Source: Brachybacterium sp. FME24 | GTDB lineage: Bacteria > Actinomycetota > Actinomycetes > Actinomycetales > Dermabacteraceae | NCBI RefSeq assembly: GCF_014897705.1 | Contig: NZ_JABUXV010000002.1 | Coordinates: 292,398-356,397 of the forward strand | DNA length: 64,000 nucleotides | Direction: 5' to 3' | Shown here: in pieces, positions 49,099 to 57,139 of the stretch | Layout: each line of letters begins with the position of its first letter | Position numbering within the stretch: position 1 is the stretch's first letter | Notes under the pieces: model-generated | Database searches by the model: none | What the model saw: the letters and a program-made list of their open reading frames with translations, nothing else | What the model was told of the DNA's origin: nothing | Program-made: the position numbers and the translations under genes

Positions 49099-49665
49099 AT
49101 GGGCCAGCTGGTGTACTCGATGATCGTGTCCCTGGACGGCTATGTCGCCGACGACGACGGCGAGTTCGACTCCTGGGCGCGGCCCGACGAACAGGTCCTC
49201 GCAACGGTCAACGAGGGGGCCGCAGAGGTCAGCACGTACCTGTACGGGCGGCGCATGTACGAGATGATGGCGGTGTGGGAGACCGATCCGACGGTGATCG
49301 ACCAGTCGCCGGAATCCACGCGGTACGCCGGCATCTGGCAGAGCGCGGACAAGGTCGTCTTCTCCCGCACGCTGGAGGCCGCGCACACGAAGCGCACGCA
49401 GCTGCGTTCCCGCGTCGACCGCGAGGACCTCGCCCAGCTGAAAGCCGCCGCAGACGGAGATCTGACGGTCGATGGGCCGACGCTGGCCGCGGAGGCCCTC
49501 CGCGTCGGACTGGTGGATCGGGTCGAGATGCTGCTGTGCCCGGTGGTGCTGGGTGGCGGGCTGCGGTTCCTGCCGGACATCCGGTTGGACATGGCACTGC
49601 GCCATGAGCAGAGATTCGACAACGGCATGGTCCGGCTGCGCTACGACGTCGTCGCGCCCGCATGA
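49099..49665 (+). CDS. Dihydrofolate-reductase-family protein (RibD C-terminal domain)
   Basis: A 188-residue NADPH-dependent reductase-like protein with the RibD_C fold. Signatures: YSMIVSLDGYVAD at the N-terminus, YGRRMYEMM in the middle, DLTVDGPTLAAEAL and VVLGGGLRFLP near the end. Family members reduce pyrimidine or folate-like substrates, but small stand-alone forms such as this often have unknown roles. It is divergent from an HxlR regulator, a common pairing for oxidoreductases. Confidence 0.88.
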   Translation: MGQLVYSMIVSLDGYVADDDGEFDSWARPDEQVLATVNEGAAEVSTYLYGRRMYEMMAVWETDPTVIDQSPESTRYAGIWQSADKVVFSRTLEAAHTKRTQLRSRVDREDLAQLKAAADGDLTVDGPTLAAEALRVGLVDRVEMLLCPVVLGGGLRFLPDIRLDMALRHEQRFDNGMVRLRYDVVAPA

Positions 49666-49690
49666 CCAGAGTCCCGCCCCGGCCCTGACA

Positions 49691-49718
49691 TGACGACGCC
49701 CTCGCGGGGGCGCCGTCA
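49691..49718. terminator. Hairpin between convergent genes
   Basis: TGACGACGCCC and GGGCGCCGTCA pair at 10 of 11 positions with a 6-base loop, 26 bp after the reductase-like gene and 20 bp before the end of the minus-strand dehydrogenase gene. Probably a bidirectional terminator. Confidence 0.55.
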
Positions 49719-49737
49719 CGTCAGCCATCGCGGTGCG

Positions 49738-51009
49738 TCAGGGTCGGGGCAGGCGCTGCTCCGCGGCGGCGACGGCGGCGATCAGGGGGTCGCCGGCGGC
49801 CACGCCGAGCAGGGCCAGCAGGGCGGTGACGCGCTCGAGGGGATCCGTGATCCCCGAGGCGGCGGCGATGTCGTCGGCCCGCGGATCCTTGACCTCCTCG
49901 CCGGCCCGCACCCGGTCCGTGACCCAGGCGGTCCAGGCGGCGACGGCCGCGACCTCGCCGGGGGCCCGGTCCGGGCCGCCGAGCTCAGCGATCACCGGCA
50001 GCGCGCGCACGGGCAGCTTCACGGAGCCATCGGCCGCGATGCGGATCAGGTTGTCCGCCAGGCGCGGGTTGCGGAAGCGCTCCTCGAGGGCTGCGGTGTA
50101 CGCATCCAGGTCAGCGGTCGGCAGGGGCAGCGTGGACCGGGCCTCGGACCACAGCTGCTCGACCAGGGCGCGCACCTCGCGGTGGCCGATCGCCTCGTCG
50201 ACGCGCTCGAGGCCGGCCACCTGACCGGCGTAGGCCATGAGGGTGTGGGCGCCGTTGAGCAGGCGCAGCTTGCGCAGCTCGTGCTGCTCGAGGTCATCGG
50301 TGAACTGCACCCTGGCCTTCTCCCACTCGGGACGGCGACCGCGGAAGCTGTCCTCGATGATCCACTCGGTGAAGGGCTCGGTGACCACGGGAACGGTGTC
50401 GACCAGCCCGGTGCGCTCGGTGACCAGGGCGCCGGCACCGTCGTCGGCCGAGGGGGTGATCCGGTCGACCATGGTGGAGATGACATCGACGTGAGCAGCG
50501 AACCAGGCGCGGGTGTCCTCGTCGGCGGCCGCGAGCACGGCCTCGCGCAGCACGTCACCGTTGCCGGTGAGGTTGTCGCAGGAGACCAGGGCGATGGGCT
50601 CGGTGACGCCGGCCTCGCGGCGGGCGGCGAGGCCCAGCGCCAGGCGCGCCGGGACAGACGTGGCGGGGTCGTTGCCGGCGGCGTAGCCCTTCTCGGTGAT
50701 CGTCAGGGTGACCACGGCGGTGAAGGGGTCGGCGATCAGCCGCACGAGGGCGTCGACGTCATCGGCCGGGTGCACCTCGTCGATGACGTCGACGATGCTG
50801 ACCTCGTCGCGCTCGGCGCCGCGCACGATCAGCCCGTATCGGCCCCCCTGCGCGTTCAGGGAGTCAGCCATGGCGGCGGTGCGACCGGTGAAGGCGACGA
50901 CGGACCAGCTGCCGGCGCGCTGGGTGGCGACCAAGGTGTGGGCGCGGGCGAAGTTGCCGATGCCGAGGTGGACCAGGCGGCCCTCGTCGGCGGGGTGGGG
51001 AGTGCTCAT
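49738..51009 (-). CDS. Mannitol dehydrogenase family protein, probable fructuronate reductase
   Basis: A 423-residue long-chain polyol dehydrogenase-type enzyme. The N-terminal Rossmann fold starts VHLGIGNFARAH; the catalytic Lys region is near RKLRLLNGAHTLMAYAG. The one-base overlap (TGATG) with the glucuronate isomerase gene upstream indicates that it reduces the isomerase product, D-fructuronate, to D-mannonate (UxuB role); tagaturonate reduction is the alternative. It is shorter than the E. coli UxuB (about 486 residues). Confidence 0.85.
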   Translation of the reverse strand: MSTPHPADEGRLVHLGIGNFARAHTLVATQRAGSWSVVAFTGRTAAMADSLNAQGGRYGLIVRGAERDEVSIVDVIDEVHPADDVDALVRLIADPFTAVVTLTITEKGYAAGNDPATSVPARLALGLAARREAGVTEPIALVSCDNLTGNGDVLREAVLAAADEDTRAWFAAHVDVISTMVDRITPSADDGAGALVTERTGLVDTVPVVTEPFTEWIIEDSFRGRRPEWEKARVQFTDDLEQHELRKLRLLNGAHTLMAYAGQVAGLERVDEAIGHREVRALVEQLWSEARSTLPLPTADLDAYTAALEERFRNPRLADNLIRIAADGSVKLPVRALPVIAELGGPDRAPGEVAAVAAWTAWVTDRVRAGEEVKDPRADDIAAASGITDPLERVTALLALLGVAAGDPLIAAVAAAEQRLPRP

Positions 51010-52445
51010 CAGTTCTTCTCTCCTGCAGCGTCGAGGCGGAAGACCTCGCGGGGCTGCTGATCGGGCAGGGTGGCGGCGAGCTCCTGGGCGTCCTCCAGAC
51101 GCATCCGGTGCTCGGAGACCAGGCCTGCGAGGTGCGTGGCGTCCAGGCGGCGGGACATGTCGTGGCGGGCCGGGATCGAGCAGAACGCGCGGGTGTCGTC
51201 GATGAAACCGCTGGTGCGGCTGTATCCGATGGTCTCGGAGACGGCGCGGCGGTAGCGGAGGATCGCGTCGGGCGCGTCGATGAACCACCACGGCGCACCG
51301 GCGTACACCGAGGGGTACACCCCGGCCAGCGGCGCGATCTCGCGGGAGAACACGGTCTCGTCGATGGTGAACAGGACCGTGCGGAAATTCGGGTGGTGGC
51401 CGACGTCGTTGAGCATCGGACGGATGTGGTGGACGAAGTCGACGGCGACGGGGATGTCGAAGCCGACGTCGGGGCCGAACTTCTCGAACATCTCGTCGCT
51501 GTGGTTGCGGTGCACGGCGGGGTGGAGGGTCATCACCAGGCCGTCCTCGGCCGCGAGCCGTGCCTGGTCGGCGAGCAGGTGGCGGCGCAGCGCGGTCGCC
51601 TCGCCGGAGCGGATCTTCCCGTCGCGGGCGGCCGAGTACAGGCGTCGGGCATCGTCGACGCTCAGGCGCGCGGTGCCGGGGTCCATGTGGGCGTGGTCCG
51701 AGGAGACGGCGCCGTGGTCGCGGAAGTAGAGGCGGCGGGCGCGCATCGCTTCGTGGTAGCCCTCGTAGGTGCCCACGTGGACTCCGGCGGCCTCGCCGAG
51801 GGCGTCGGTGAGCTGGGGGAAGTCGGGGCGACCGGCCTCGAGGTACTTGTCCGGGCGGAAGGTGGGGATGACGCGCCCGGTGAAGGTGGCATCGGCCGCG
51901 AGGGCGGCGTGGGGGGCGAGGTCGTCGACGGGGTCATCGGTGGTGGCCATGACCTGGATGCCGAAGCGCTCGAACAGGGCGCGGGGGCGGAACTCGGGCT
52001 GGGTGAGCTTGGCGGCGATCTCGTCGTACATCGCATCGGCGGTGCGCGGGTTCAGGACCGTCTCGAGGCCGAAGACCTCGTGGAAGACATGCTCCATCCA
52101 GTAGCGCGAGGGGGTGCCGGCGTATGCGTGCCAGTGGGTGGCGAGCAGGTTCCAGGCGGCGCGGGAGTCCTTCTCGTCCAGGGGCCCACGGCCCACGCCG
52201 AGATCGGCGAGGTCGACGCCGCGGGCGTGCATCAGGCGGTTCACGTAGTGGTCGGGGGTGATGAACAACGAGGTGGGGTCGCGGAACGGCTCGTCATCCA
52301 GCAGCAGCCGGGGGTCGACGTGGCCGTGCGGCGAGACGATCGGCTGGTCCTTCATCCGCGCATAGAGATCCCGCGCGATGTCGCGGACGGCGGGGTCGGA
52401 GGGCAGCAGGCGATCTGGGTGGGGCGCGTAGGCGACGTTGCTCAT
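51009..52445 (-). CDS. uxaC: Glucuronate isomerase
   Basis: A 478-residue uronate isomerase of the amidohydrolase fold, converting D-glucuronate to D-fructuronate (and galacturonate to tagaturonate). Family signatures: PIVSPHGHVDPRLL at residues 35-48 (metal-binding HxH), HYVNRLMHARGV, YWMEHVFHEVFGL, and later LHPAVHRNHS and SRRLDATHLAGLVSEHRM. Length matches the family. It is upstream of and coupled to the reductase gene, and follows a LacI regulator gene by 128 bp, forming a hexuronate-catabolism unit. Confidence 0.95.
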   Translation of the reverse strand: MSNVAYAPHPDRLLPSDPAVRDIARDLYARMKDQPIVSPHGHVDPRLLLDDEPFRDPTSLFITPDHYVNRLMHARGVDLADLGVGRGPLDEKDSRAAWNLLATHWHAYAGTPSRYWMEHVFHEVFGLETVLNPRTADAMYDEIAAKLTQPEFRPRALFERFGIQVMATTDDPVDDLAPHAALAADATFTGRVIPTFRPDKYLEAGRPDFPQLTDALGEAAGVHVGTYEGYHEAMRARRLYFRDHGAVSSDHAHMDPGTARLSVDDARRLYSAARDGKIRSGEATALRRHLLADQARLAAEDGLVMTLHPAVHRNHSDEMFEKFGPDVGFDIPVAVDFVHHIRPMLNDVGHHPNFRTVLFTIDETVFSREIAPLAGVYPSVYAGAPWWFIDAPDAILRYRRAVSETIGYSRTSGFIDDTRAFCSIPARHDMSRRLDATHLAGLVSEHRMRLEDAQELAATLPDQQPREVFRLDAAGEKN

Positions 52446-52458
52446 GGCCTCATCCTCC

Positions 52459-52506
52459 CGCGACGTCGCGCAGGGGTCCCCCGGTTGTCACTGGTTGCCG
52501 ACCAGG
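52459..52506. promoter_or_regulatory. Candidate operators upstream of uxaC
   Basis: CGCGACGTCGCG (52459-52470) is a perfect 12-bp palindrome starting 14 bp before the uxaC start codon. ACTGGT-TGCCG-ACCAGG (CTGGT/ACCAG arms at 52491-52495 and 52501-52505) lies further upstream. Either could bind the LacI protein encoded immediately upstream; the palindrome so close to the start would block initiation. Confidence 0.45.
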
Positions 52507-52573
52507 TCAGGGCGCAGCCAGGCACGTTGCGTGGTTCTGCCCTCACTCCCACGCCCGACTCCCCAGCCCGGTC

Positions 52574-53575
52574 TCAGCGATTCGCGCGCGGACCGGTGGT
52601 GCCGCGCGGCACGAGCCGCACCGGGAGGGACCCCTCGACGGGGGTGCGATGGGCCGACGGGTTCTCGATGCGGCGCACGAGCCGTTCGACGGCGGCGCGG
52701 CCCTGGGCCCGCTTCGGGGTGACGACCGTGGTCAGGCCGCCGCCGATGAAGCGGGACAACGGGATGTCGTCGTGCCCCATGACCGAGAGCTCGGCGGGCA
52801 CGCGCACCCCGGCGCGCAGGGCGGAGACCAGGAAGCCGAAGGCGACCAAGTCGTTGTAGCAGACCACCGCGTGGGGCAGGGAGTCACGCAGCTCTTCGAA
52901 GGCCTGCTCGCCGCCGACCGTGGTGGGCGCGAAGGGGCCGTGTCGCTGGACCACGAGACCGTTCGCGCGGGCGGCGCTGCGGGCTGCGCGCCACCGTTCG
53001 CCGTCGGACCAGGAGTTCACGGGGCCGGCGACATAGGTGACTGTGCGGATGCCGTTCTCGGACAGGTGCGCCATGGCCTGCTGCATGCCGTGCTCGTAGT
53101 CCGGAGTCACGGAGTCCAGGCCCGCGACGCGACGGTTCAGGACGACGACGGGGATGCGCTTGGTGAGGTGGTTCAGGGTCGCGTCCGACAGTCGCGTGCC
53201 GGATAGCACGATCCCGTCGACCACGCTGATCGCGCTCTCGAGACTGGAACGCTCGCGCACCTCGTCCTCGACGGTGTCGAGCAGGAGCAGCAGGAAGTCC
53301 TGCTCATGGGCGGATTCCTGCATGCCGGAGACGAGTTCGGCGAAGTACGGGTTGGTGAGATCGGCGATCTCGATGCCGAGGCGGTGATGGCGCTGGCCGC
53401 GCTCCTGGGCGTCCGGGGCGGAGGTGCGGTAGTCGAGCTCCTTGGCCGCGGCCATGACCTTGGCGTGGGTGGCGGCGCTGACCCGGCCGGGCCGGGAGAA
53501 GGCACGGGAGACGGTCGAGGGGGCGACCCCCGCGGTCTTGGCGACGTCATAGATCGTCACACGCTTGTCCGCCAC
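52574..53575 (-). CDS. LacI family transcriptional regulator (hexuronate operon)
   Basis: A 333-residue LacI repressor. HTH and hinge at residues 4-55 (VTIYDVAKTAGVAPSTVSRAF, then KELDYRTSA). The effector domain has LGIEIADLTNPYFAELV, YNDLVAFGFL and ELSVMGHDDIPLSRF. I chose the GTG at 53575 because GGAG lies 8 bases upstream and the product starts just before the HTH as usual; an in-frame ATG at 53665 would add 30 Gly/Arg-rich residues. It is the first gene before uxaC and probably responds to a uronate. Confidence 0.88.
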   Translation of the reverse strand: MADKRVTIYDVAKTAGVAPSTVSRAFSRPGRVSAATHAKVMAAAKELDYRTSAPDAQERGQRHHRLGIEIADLTNPYFAELVSGMQESAHEQDFLLLLLDTVEDEVRERSSLESAISVVDGIVLSGTRLSDATLNHLTKRIPVVVLNRRVAGLDSVTPDYEHGMQQAMAHLSENGIRTVTYVAGPVNSWSDGERWRAARSAARANGLVVQRHGPFAPTTVGGEQAFEELRDSLPHAVVCYNDLVAFGFLVSALRAGVRVPAELSVMGHDDIPLSRFIGGGLTTVVTPKRAQGRAAVERLVRRIENPSAHRTPVEGSLPVRLVPRGTTGPRANR

Positions 53576-53853
53576 CTGGTCGGCTCCGTCCCCGCCTGCT
53601 CGGCGCTGCCCGTCGGGTGCGGCGCGGCCTCGCCCCGGTCCACTGCCCGGTAGGGTCGCTCGCACGTGCTATCTGTGGCAGGACTCTACCCCGAGGAACG
53701 GCAACCGGCGGCAACTCGCCACGGAGCGGACATGGCGCCTCTGCTCCAGGGAGCTGCAGTCTTCAACGGAAGAAGCTGGTTCACGACCGGCGCGCCGAGG
53801 GCCGCCGCTTCCGCTGCGCCTGGTCGCGGGGATGGCGTCGGCGGCGGAGTCGA

Positions 53854-55521
53854 TCAGGCCATGCGCGCGAAGATCGGGTTGGAGTAGAACCAGAGGTCCT
53901 CCCAGGGATTCACTTCCCCTGGGACATCGATCGCCGGGCCGACGGGATCGATGTCGGCCCCGAGGTATCCGGTCTGGCTGCGCTTGCCGTCCGTGCCACG
54001 CACCCGCAGGTAGACGTCGCGCTCGAGCGTGAAGGAGTACGTGAGCTCGATGCTCCCGCTCTCCTGGCTGGTGTCCCAGGACTTCACCACGCGTGTGGCC
54101 GGGGCGACCGTGGTGTCGGGATCCTCGGCGGGCCCATCGACCGCGCCCAGGATGAGGTCCACCCGCGCGAGCTGCGGGAGCAGACCGGCGTAGTTGACGT
54201 GCGAGGCGGTCTCGATCGCGATCGTCAGCTCGACCTCGGTCGGCTTCTTCACCTCGAGGGTCTCCCCCATGCCCACCGTGAAGCGGTTCCCGCGATTGCC
54301 CGCCACCTGCAGCGTCATCTCCAGAGAGGCGATCAGGTCCCCGAAGCTCACCCACATGCGTCCGGCGCGCATCGCCTCCATCACCGCGCGGTGACTGACG
54401 TCCGTCGCCCCGACCCAGGTCTTGTTGTAGGCGCCCGGGGTGAAGGAGCTGTATTCGAGGACGGGCCGTCCGGCATCGACCGGGGGCGGGTACACGCCCG
54501 TGGAGTCGAAGGTGTCGCCGGCGTCGTTGTAGGGCCGGTCCGAGTAACCGGTCTGGTCCAGCTCGTCGACGGGGTTCTTCACCCAGTCCCCGCACCCCTG
54601 GTGGCCGTCCGACGTGGTCGTGATCCACCACTTCCGCCCCTCGGCCAGCAGGCTGTCCCACATTCCGCCGACAGTGGCGGTCATCCAGTCGAACCCGCCC
54701 CAGGTGCGGTAGCTCTCCTCGGGGTAGCCCTCGAAGGAGTACTCCCCGGGGCCGCCGTCGTAGAGACCGCGCCCGCGGGCCATCCCGGCAGGCAGGGCGG
54801 CCGCCTGATGCCCCGGCGCCCCTTCGAAGCCGATCACCACATCCGGGGCCGCGTCCTGCCAGGCGCGCAGCTCGGCCGGGGAGTCGATGCCCTTGCGCGC
54901 CGGATGGTTGGGCAGCACCAGCACGTCGTCCAGACGCTTGGAGGCGACGGTGTCCTGGAGGAAGGTCAGCGCATCGATCGCCAGCGCCTCATGCGCGGGG
55001 GTTCCGTCGCGGGCACCGACCACATTGGCGTCGTAGGAGTCGACGAACTCCTGCAGCACCTCTGCCTCGGCGGCCCCCGGCGCCATCATCAGCGTGGTGT
55101 GCTCCCCCGCCGGGATGTTCCACTCCAGGCCGCTGAAGATGAGCAGCTGGTCGTCGTAGCTCTCGCGGGCAGCGAGGATGGCCTCGCGCTGGGGCGCGAT
55201 GCTGTGCGCGGCGAAGGCCTCGTTGCCGTGGTCGGTGATGACGATCCAGTCCAGGCCGCCGACGACGGCCCGCCGTGCCTGGTCGTCGATGCGGAACATG
55301 GCGTCGTTGCTGTACTGGCTGTGGAGGTGGTGGTCGCCGGCGAGCCAGATCAGCTCACCTCGTGGCTTACCGTTCCCGGTTCCCCGATCCGCGCGGGCCG
55401 GGGCGGCCGGGACAGCGGCGGCTCCGAGCACCCCGGCACCGGCCAGGCCCGCTCCGCGGAGGAATCCCCGCCGATCATTGCGCTCGGGGCCGGAGGCGGG
55501 GGTGACGGGTTCGGGGGTCAT
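53854..55521 (-). CDS. Tat-exported PHP-domain hydrolase, CehA/McbA family
   Basis: A 555-residue secreted metallohydrolase. The Tat motif is NDRRGFLRGAGLAG (about residue 15) followed by an Ala-rich signal. The PHP-type metal site is visible: GDHHLHSQYSND, VITDHGNEAF, VLPNHPARKG and TTTSDGHQG. CehA/McbA relatives hydrolyse carbamate or phosphate esters; the natural substrate of this group is not established. The ATG at 55521 gives a normal Tat N-terminus; 36 more upstream residues are possible but unlikely. It is downstream of a LacI gene on the same strand, separated by 271 bp, in which I see no gene. Confidence 0.85.
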   Translation of the reverse strand: MTPEPVTPASGPERNDRRGFLRGAGLAGAGVLGAAAVPAAPARADRGTGNGKPRGELIWLAGDHHLHSQYSNDAMFRIDDQARRAVVGGLDWIVITDHGNEAFAAHSIAPQREAILAARESYDDQLLIFSGLEWNIPAGEHTTLMMAPGAAEAEVLQEFVDSYDANVVGARDGTPAHEALAIDALTFLQDTVASKRLDDVLVLPNHPARKGIDSPAELRAWQDAAPDVVIGFEGAPGHQAAALPAGMARGRGLYDGGPGEYSFEGYPEESYRTWGGFDWMTATVGGMWDSLLAEGRKWWITTTSDGHQGCGDWVKNPVDELDQTGYSDRPYNDAGDTFDSTGVYPPPVDAGRPVLEYSSFTPGAYNKTWVGATDVSHRAVMEAMRAGRMWVSFGDLIASLEMTLQVAGNRGNRFTVGMGETLEVKKPTEVELTIAIETASHVNYAGLLPQLARVDLILGAVDGPAEDPDTTVAPATRVVKSWDTSQESGSIELTYSFTLERDVYLRVRGTDGKRSQTGYLGADIDPVGPAIDVPGEVNPWEDLWFYSNPIFARMA

Positions 55522-55792
55522 CGGCGATCTGGGCCTTTCCTCGGTTCTCGGGCGGGTCCAGGATCGGCTCCGCCCCGTCGACGAGAGTGCTTCACGTCGA
55601 GGTCGCGCCCATGAACGCGCACGGACCACTGAGCGAAGAGCGCATGAAGTGCCCGCCGCTGCCGGCAGCGCGATGGATCATGCCCCGAGCACGATGCCGG
55701 CCGCGACCCATACGCCGTCGGCGCCGCCATGCAGTGGTCGTCAGGAGCCCCGCACCCCGAGTCCGGTGGCCCGCGGACCGCACGGCCCGACG

Positions 55793-56851
55793 TCAGCGCA
55801 GCTGGAGCCGCTGGTACCGCGCGCTGAGCGAGGACGGGGCGACCACGGAGCTGGCGGTCCGCGGGGCGACGGAGGACTCCCGCGCATCGAGGCCGGGCTC
55901 GAGGACCAGATCGCGGTCCTCGGTCCTGCCGGCCGCCCTCTCCTGCAGCAGCCGGATCGCCGTGACCCCCATCTGCCGGCGGGGTTGGCGCACCGAGCTC
56001 AGCCGGGGCCGGATCATCTCGCACTGCCGGGTGCTGTCGTAGCCCACGACGCTGATGTCCTCCGGCACCCGCAGGCCTGCGTCCACCGCCGCGCCGAGGA
56101 AGTCGATGGCGACCCCGTCGGTCTCGGCGAACACCGCCGTCGGGGAGTTCTCCTCCTGCAGGATCGAGAACAGCAGGTAGCGGATGGCCGGCTTCAGGGT
56201 CTCCAGGCTGCCGCCCTCGACCTGGACGTACCGCTCCAGTCCCGCCGCGGTCATCGCCCGCGTGTATCCCTCGACGCGCAGACTGCCCTTGGCGAGGTGG
56301 GCGATGCGCCGGTGGCCGAGACCGGCGAGATGCTCCACGGCGAGGCGCGCCCCGATCTCGTCGTCGTTGCTGACGATGTCCACTCCGGGCACCGCGCGCT
56401 CCGCCTTGCCGACGAGGACGACCGGCGTCCGGTGGGCGACCTTCTGCAGCATCTCGGCCGGTATCGCCGTACCGAAGGTGACGATGCCTGCCACATCCTG
56501 GGACCGCAGCTCATCGAACTCCGTGCGCAGATGCTCGAAATCGCCGCGCCCGTCGAAGAACACCAGGCGCAGCCCGGCCTCGCCGGCAGCCTCCTCCATC
56601 CCGGAGACGACGTCGTGGGAGAAGACGCTGACGATGTCGCGCAGCAGGACGGCGACGGCACCGGCCGCCGAGCGACCCGGGGCGCGGCGCACAGCGCGAT
56701 ACCCGATCTCCTCGGCAGCGGCGAGGATCCGTCGGCGCGTCCCGTCCGAGACGCCCGGCCGCCCGCGCAGTCCCAGGGAGACCGCCGTGCTCGAGACCCC
56801 CGCCCGGTCGGCGACGTCCTGGAGCGTGAGCTTGCCGGTCTGGTGGGCCAT
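55793..56851 (-). CDS. LacI family transcriptional regulator (ABC transporter divergon)
   Basis: A 352-residue LacI repressor. HTH at residues 8-30 (TLQDVADRAGVSSTAVSLGLRG), hinge ending EEIGYRAVRR, effector domain with AVLLRDIVSVFSHDVVSGM, VFAETDGVAIDFL and ISVVGYDSTRQCEMI. The region between HTH and hinge has GRPGVSDGTRRRI, a standard form. It is divergent from the five-gene ABC transporter with 288 bp between starts. Palindromic operators lie in that space, so it likely represses the transporter until the sugar or oligomer is present. Confidence 0.92.
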   Translation of the reverse strand: MAHQTGKLTLQDVADRAGVSSTAVSLGLRGRPGVSDGTRRRILAAAEEIGYRAVRRAPGRSAAGAVAVLLRDIVSVFSHDVVSGMEEAAGEAGLRLVFFDGRGDFEHLRTEFDELRSQDVAGIVTFGTAIPAEMLQKVAHRTPVVLVGKAERAVPGVDIVSNDDEIGARLAVEHLAGLGHRRIAHLAKGSLRVEGYTRAMTAAGLERYVQVEGGSLETLKPAIRYLLFSILQEENSPTAVFAETDGVAIDFLGAAVDAGLRVPEDISVVGYDSTRQCEMIRPRLSSVRQPRRQMGVTAIRLLQERAAGRTEDRDLVLEPGLDARESSVAPRTASSVVAPSSLSARYQRLQLR

Positions 56852-56946
56852 AGCTTCGAAGGCTAGTGCCGCCCGAGCCGAACACCCCTGCAGGCAACGT
56901 CCTGACCAGCGGTCTTCCTTGAGCGTTCATCCTCACGTCATCCTGC

Positions 56947-56972
56947 GAGCGCTTTCTGCACTGAATTCAGTG
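56947..56972. promoter_or_regulatory. Operators between LacI and the ABC transporter genes
   Basis: GAGCGCTTTC (56947-56956) has the AGCGCT core of LacI-family sites. CACTGAATTCAGTG (56959-56972) is a perfect 14-bp palindrome 2 bp further on. Both lie about 170-190 bp upstream of the binding-protein start and about 100 bp from the LacI start. Confidence 0.5.
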
Positions 56973-57139
56973 GCCGTCCGAGCTGAAATAAAGCGCCTCT
57001 CATATCGACTCCCGGCGCACGTTCATCCCCGTCGTGAACCACGTTCACCGCCCGGACGAATACCCACCGTACGGTCAACATCCGAAGCCGCCCCGGAGTT
57101 CGACGGGGAACGCCGCACGACCACCCGGAGGAGAATCAG

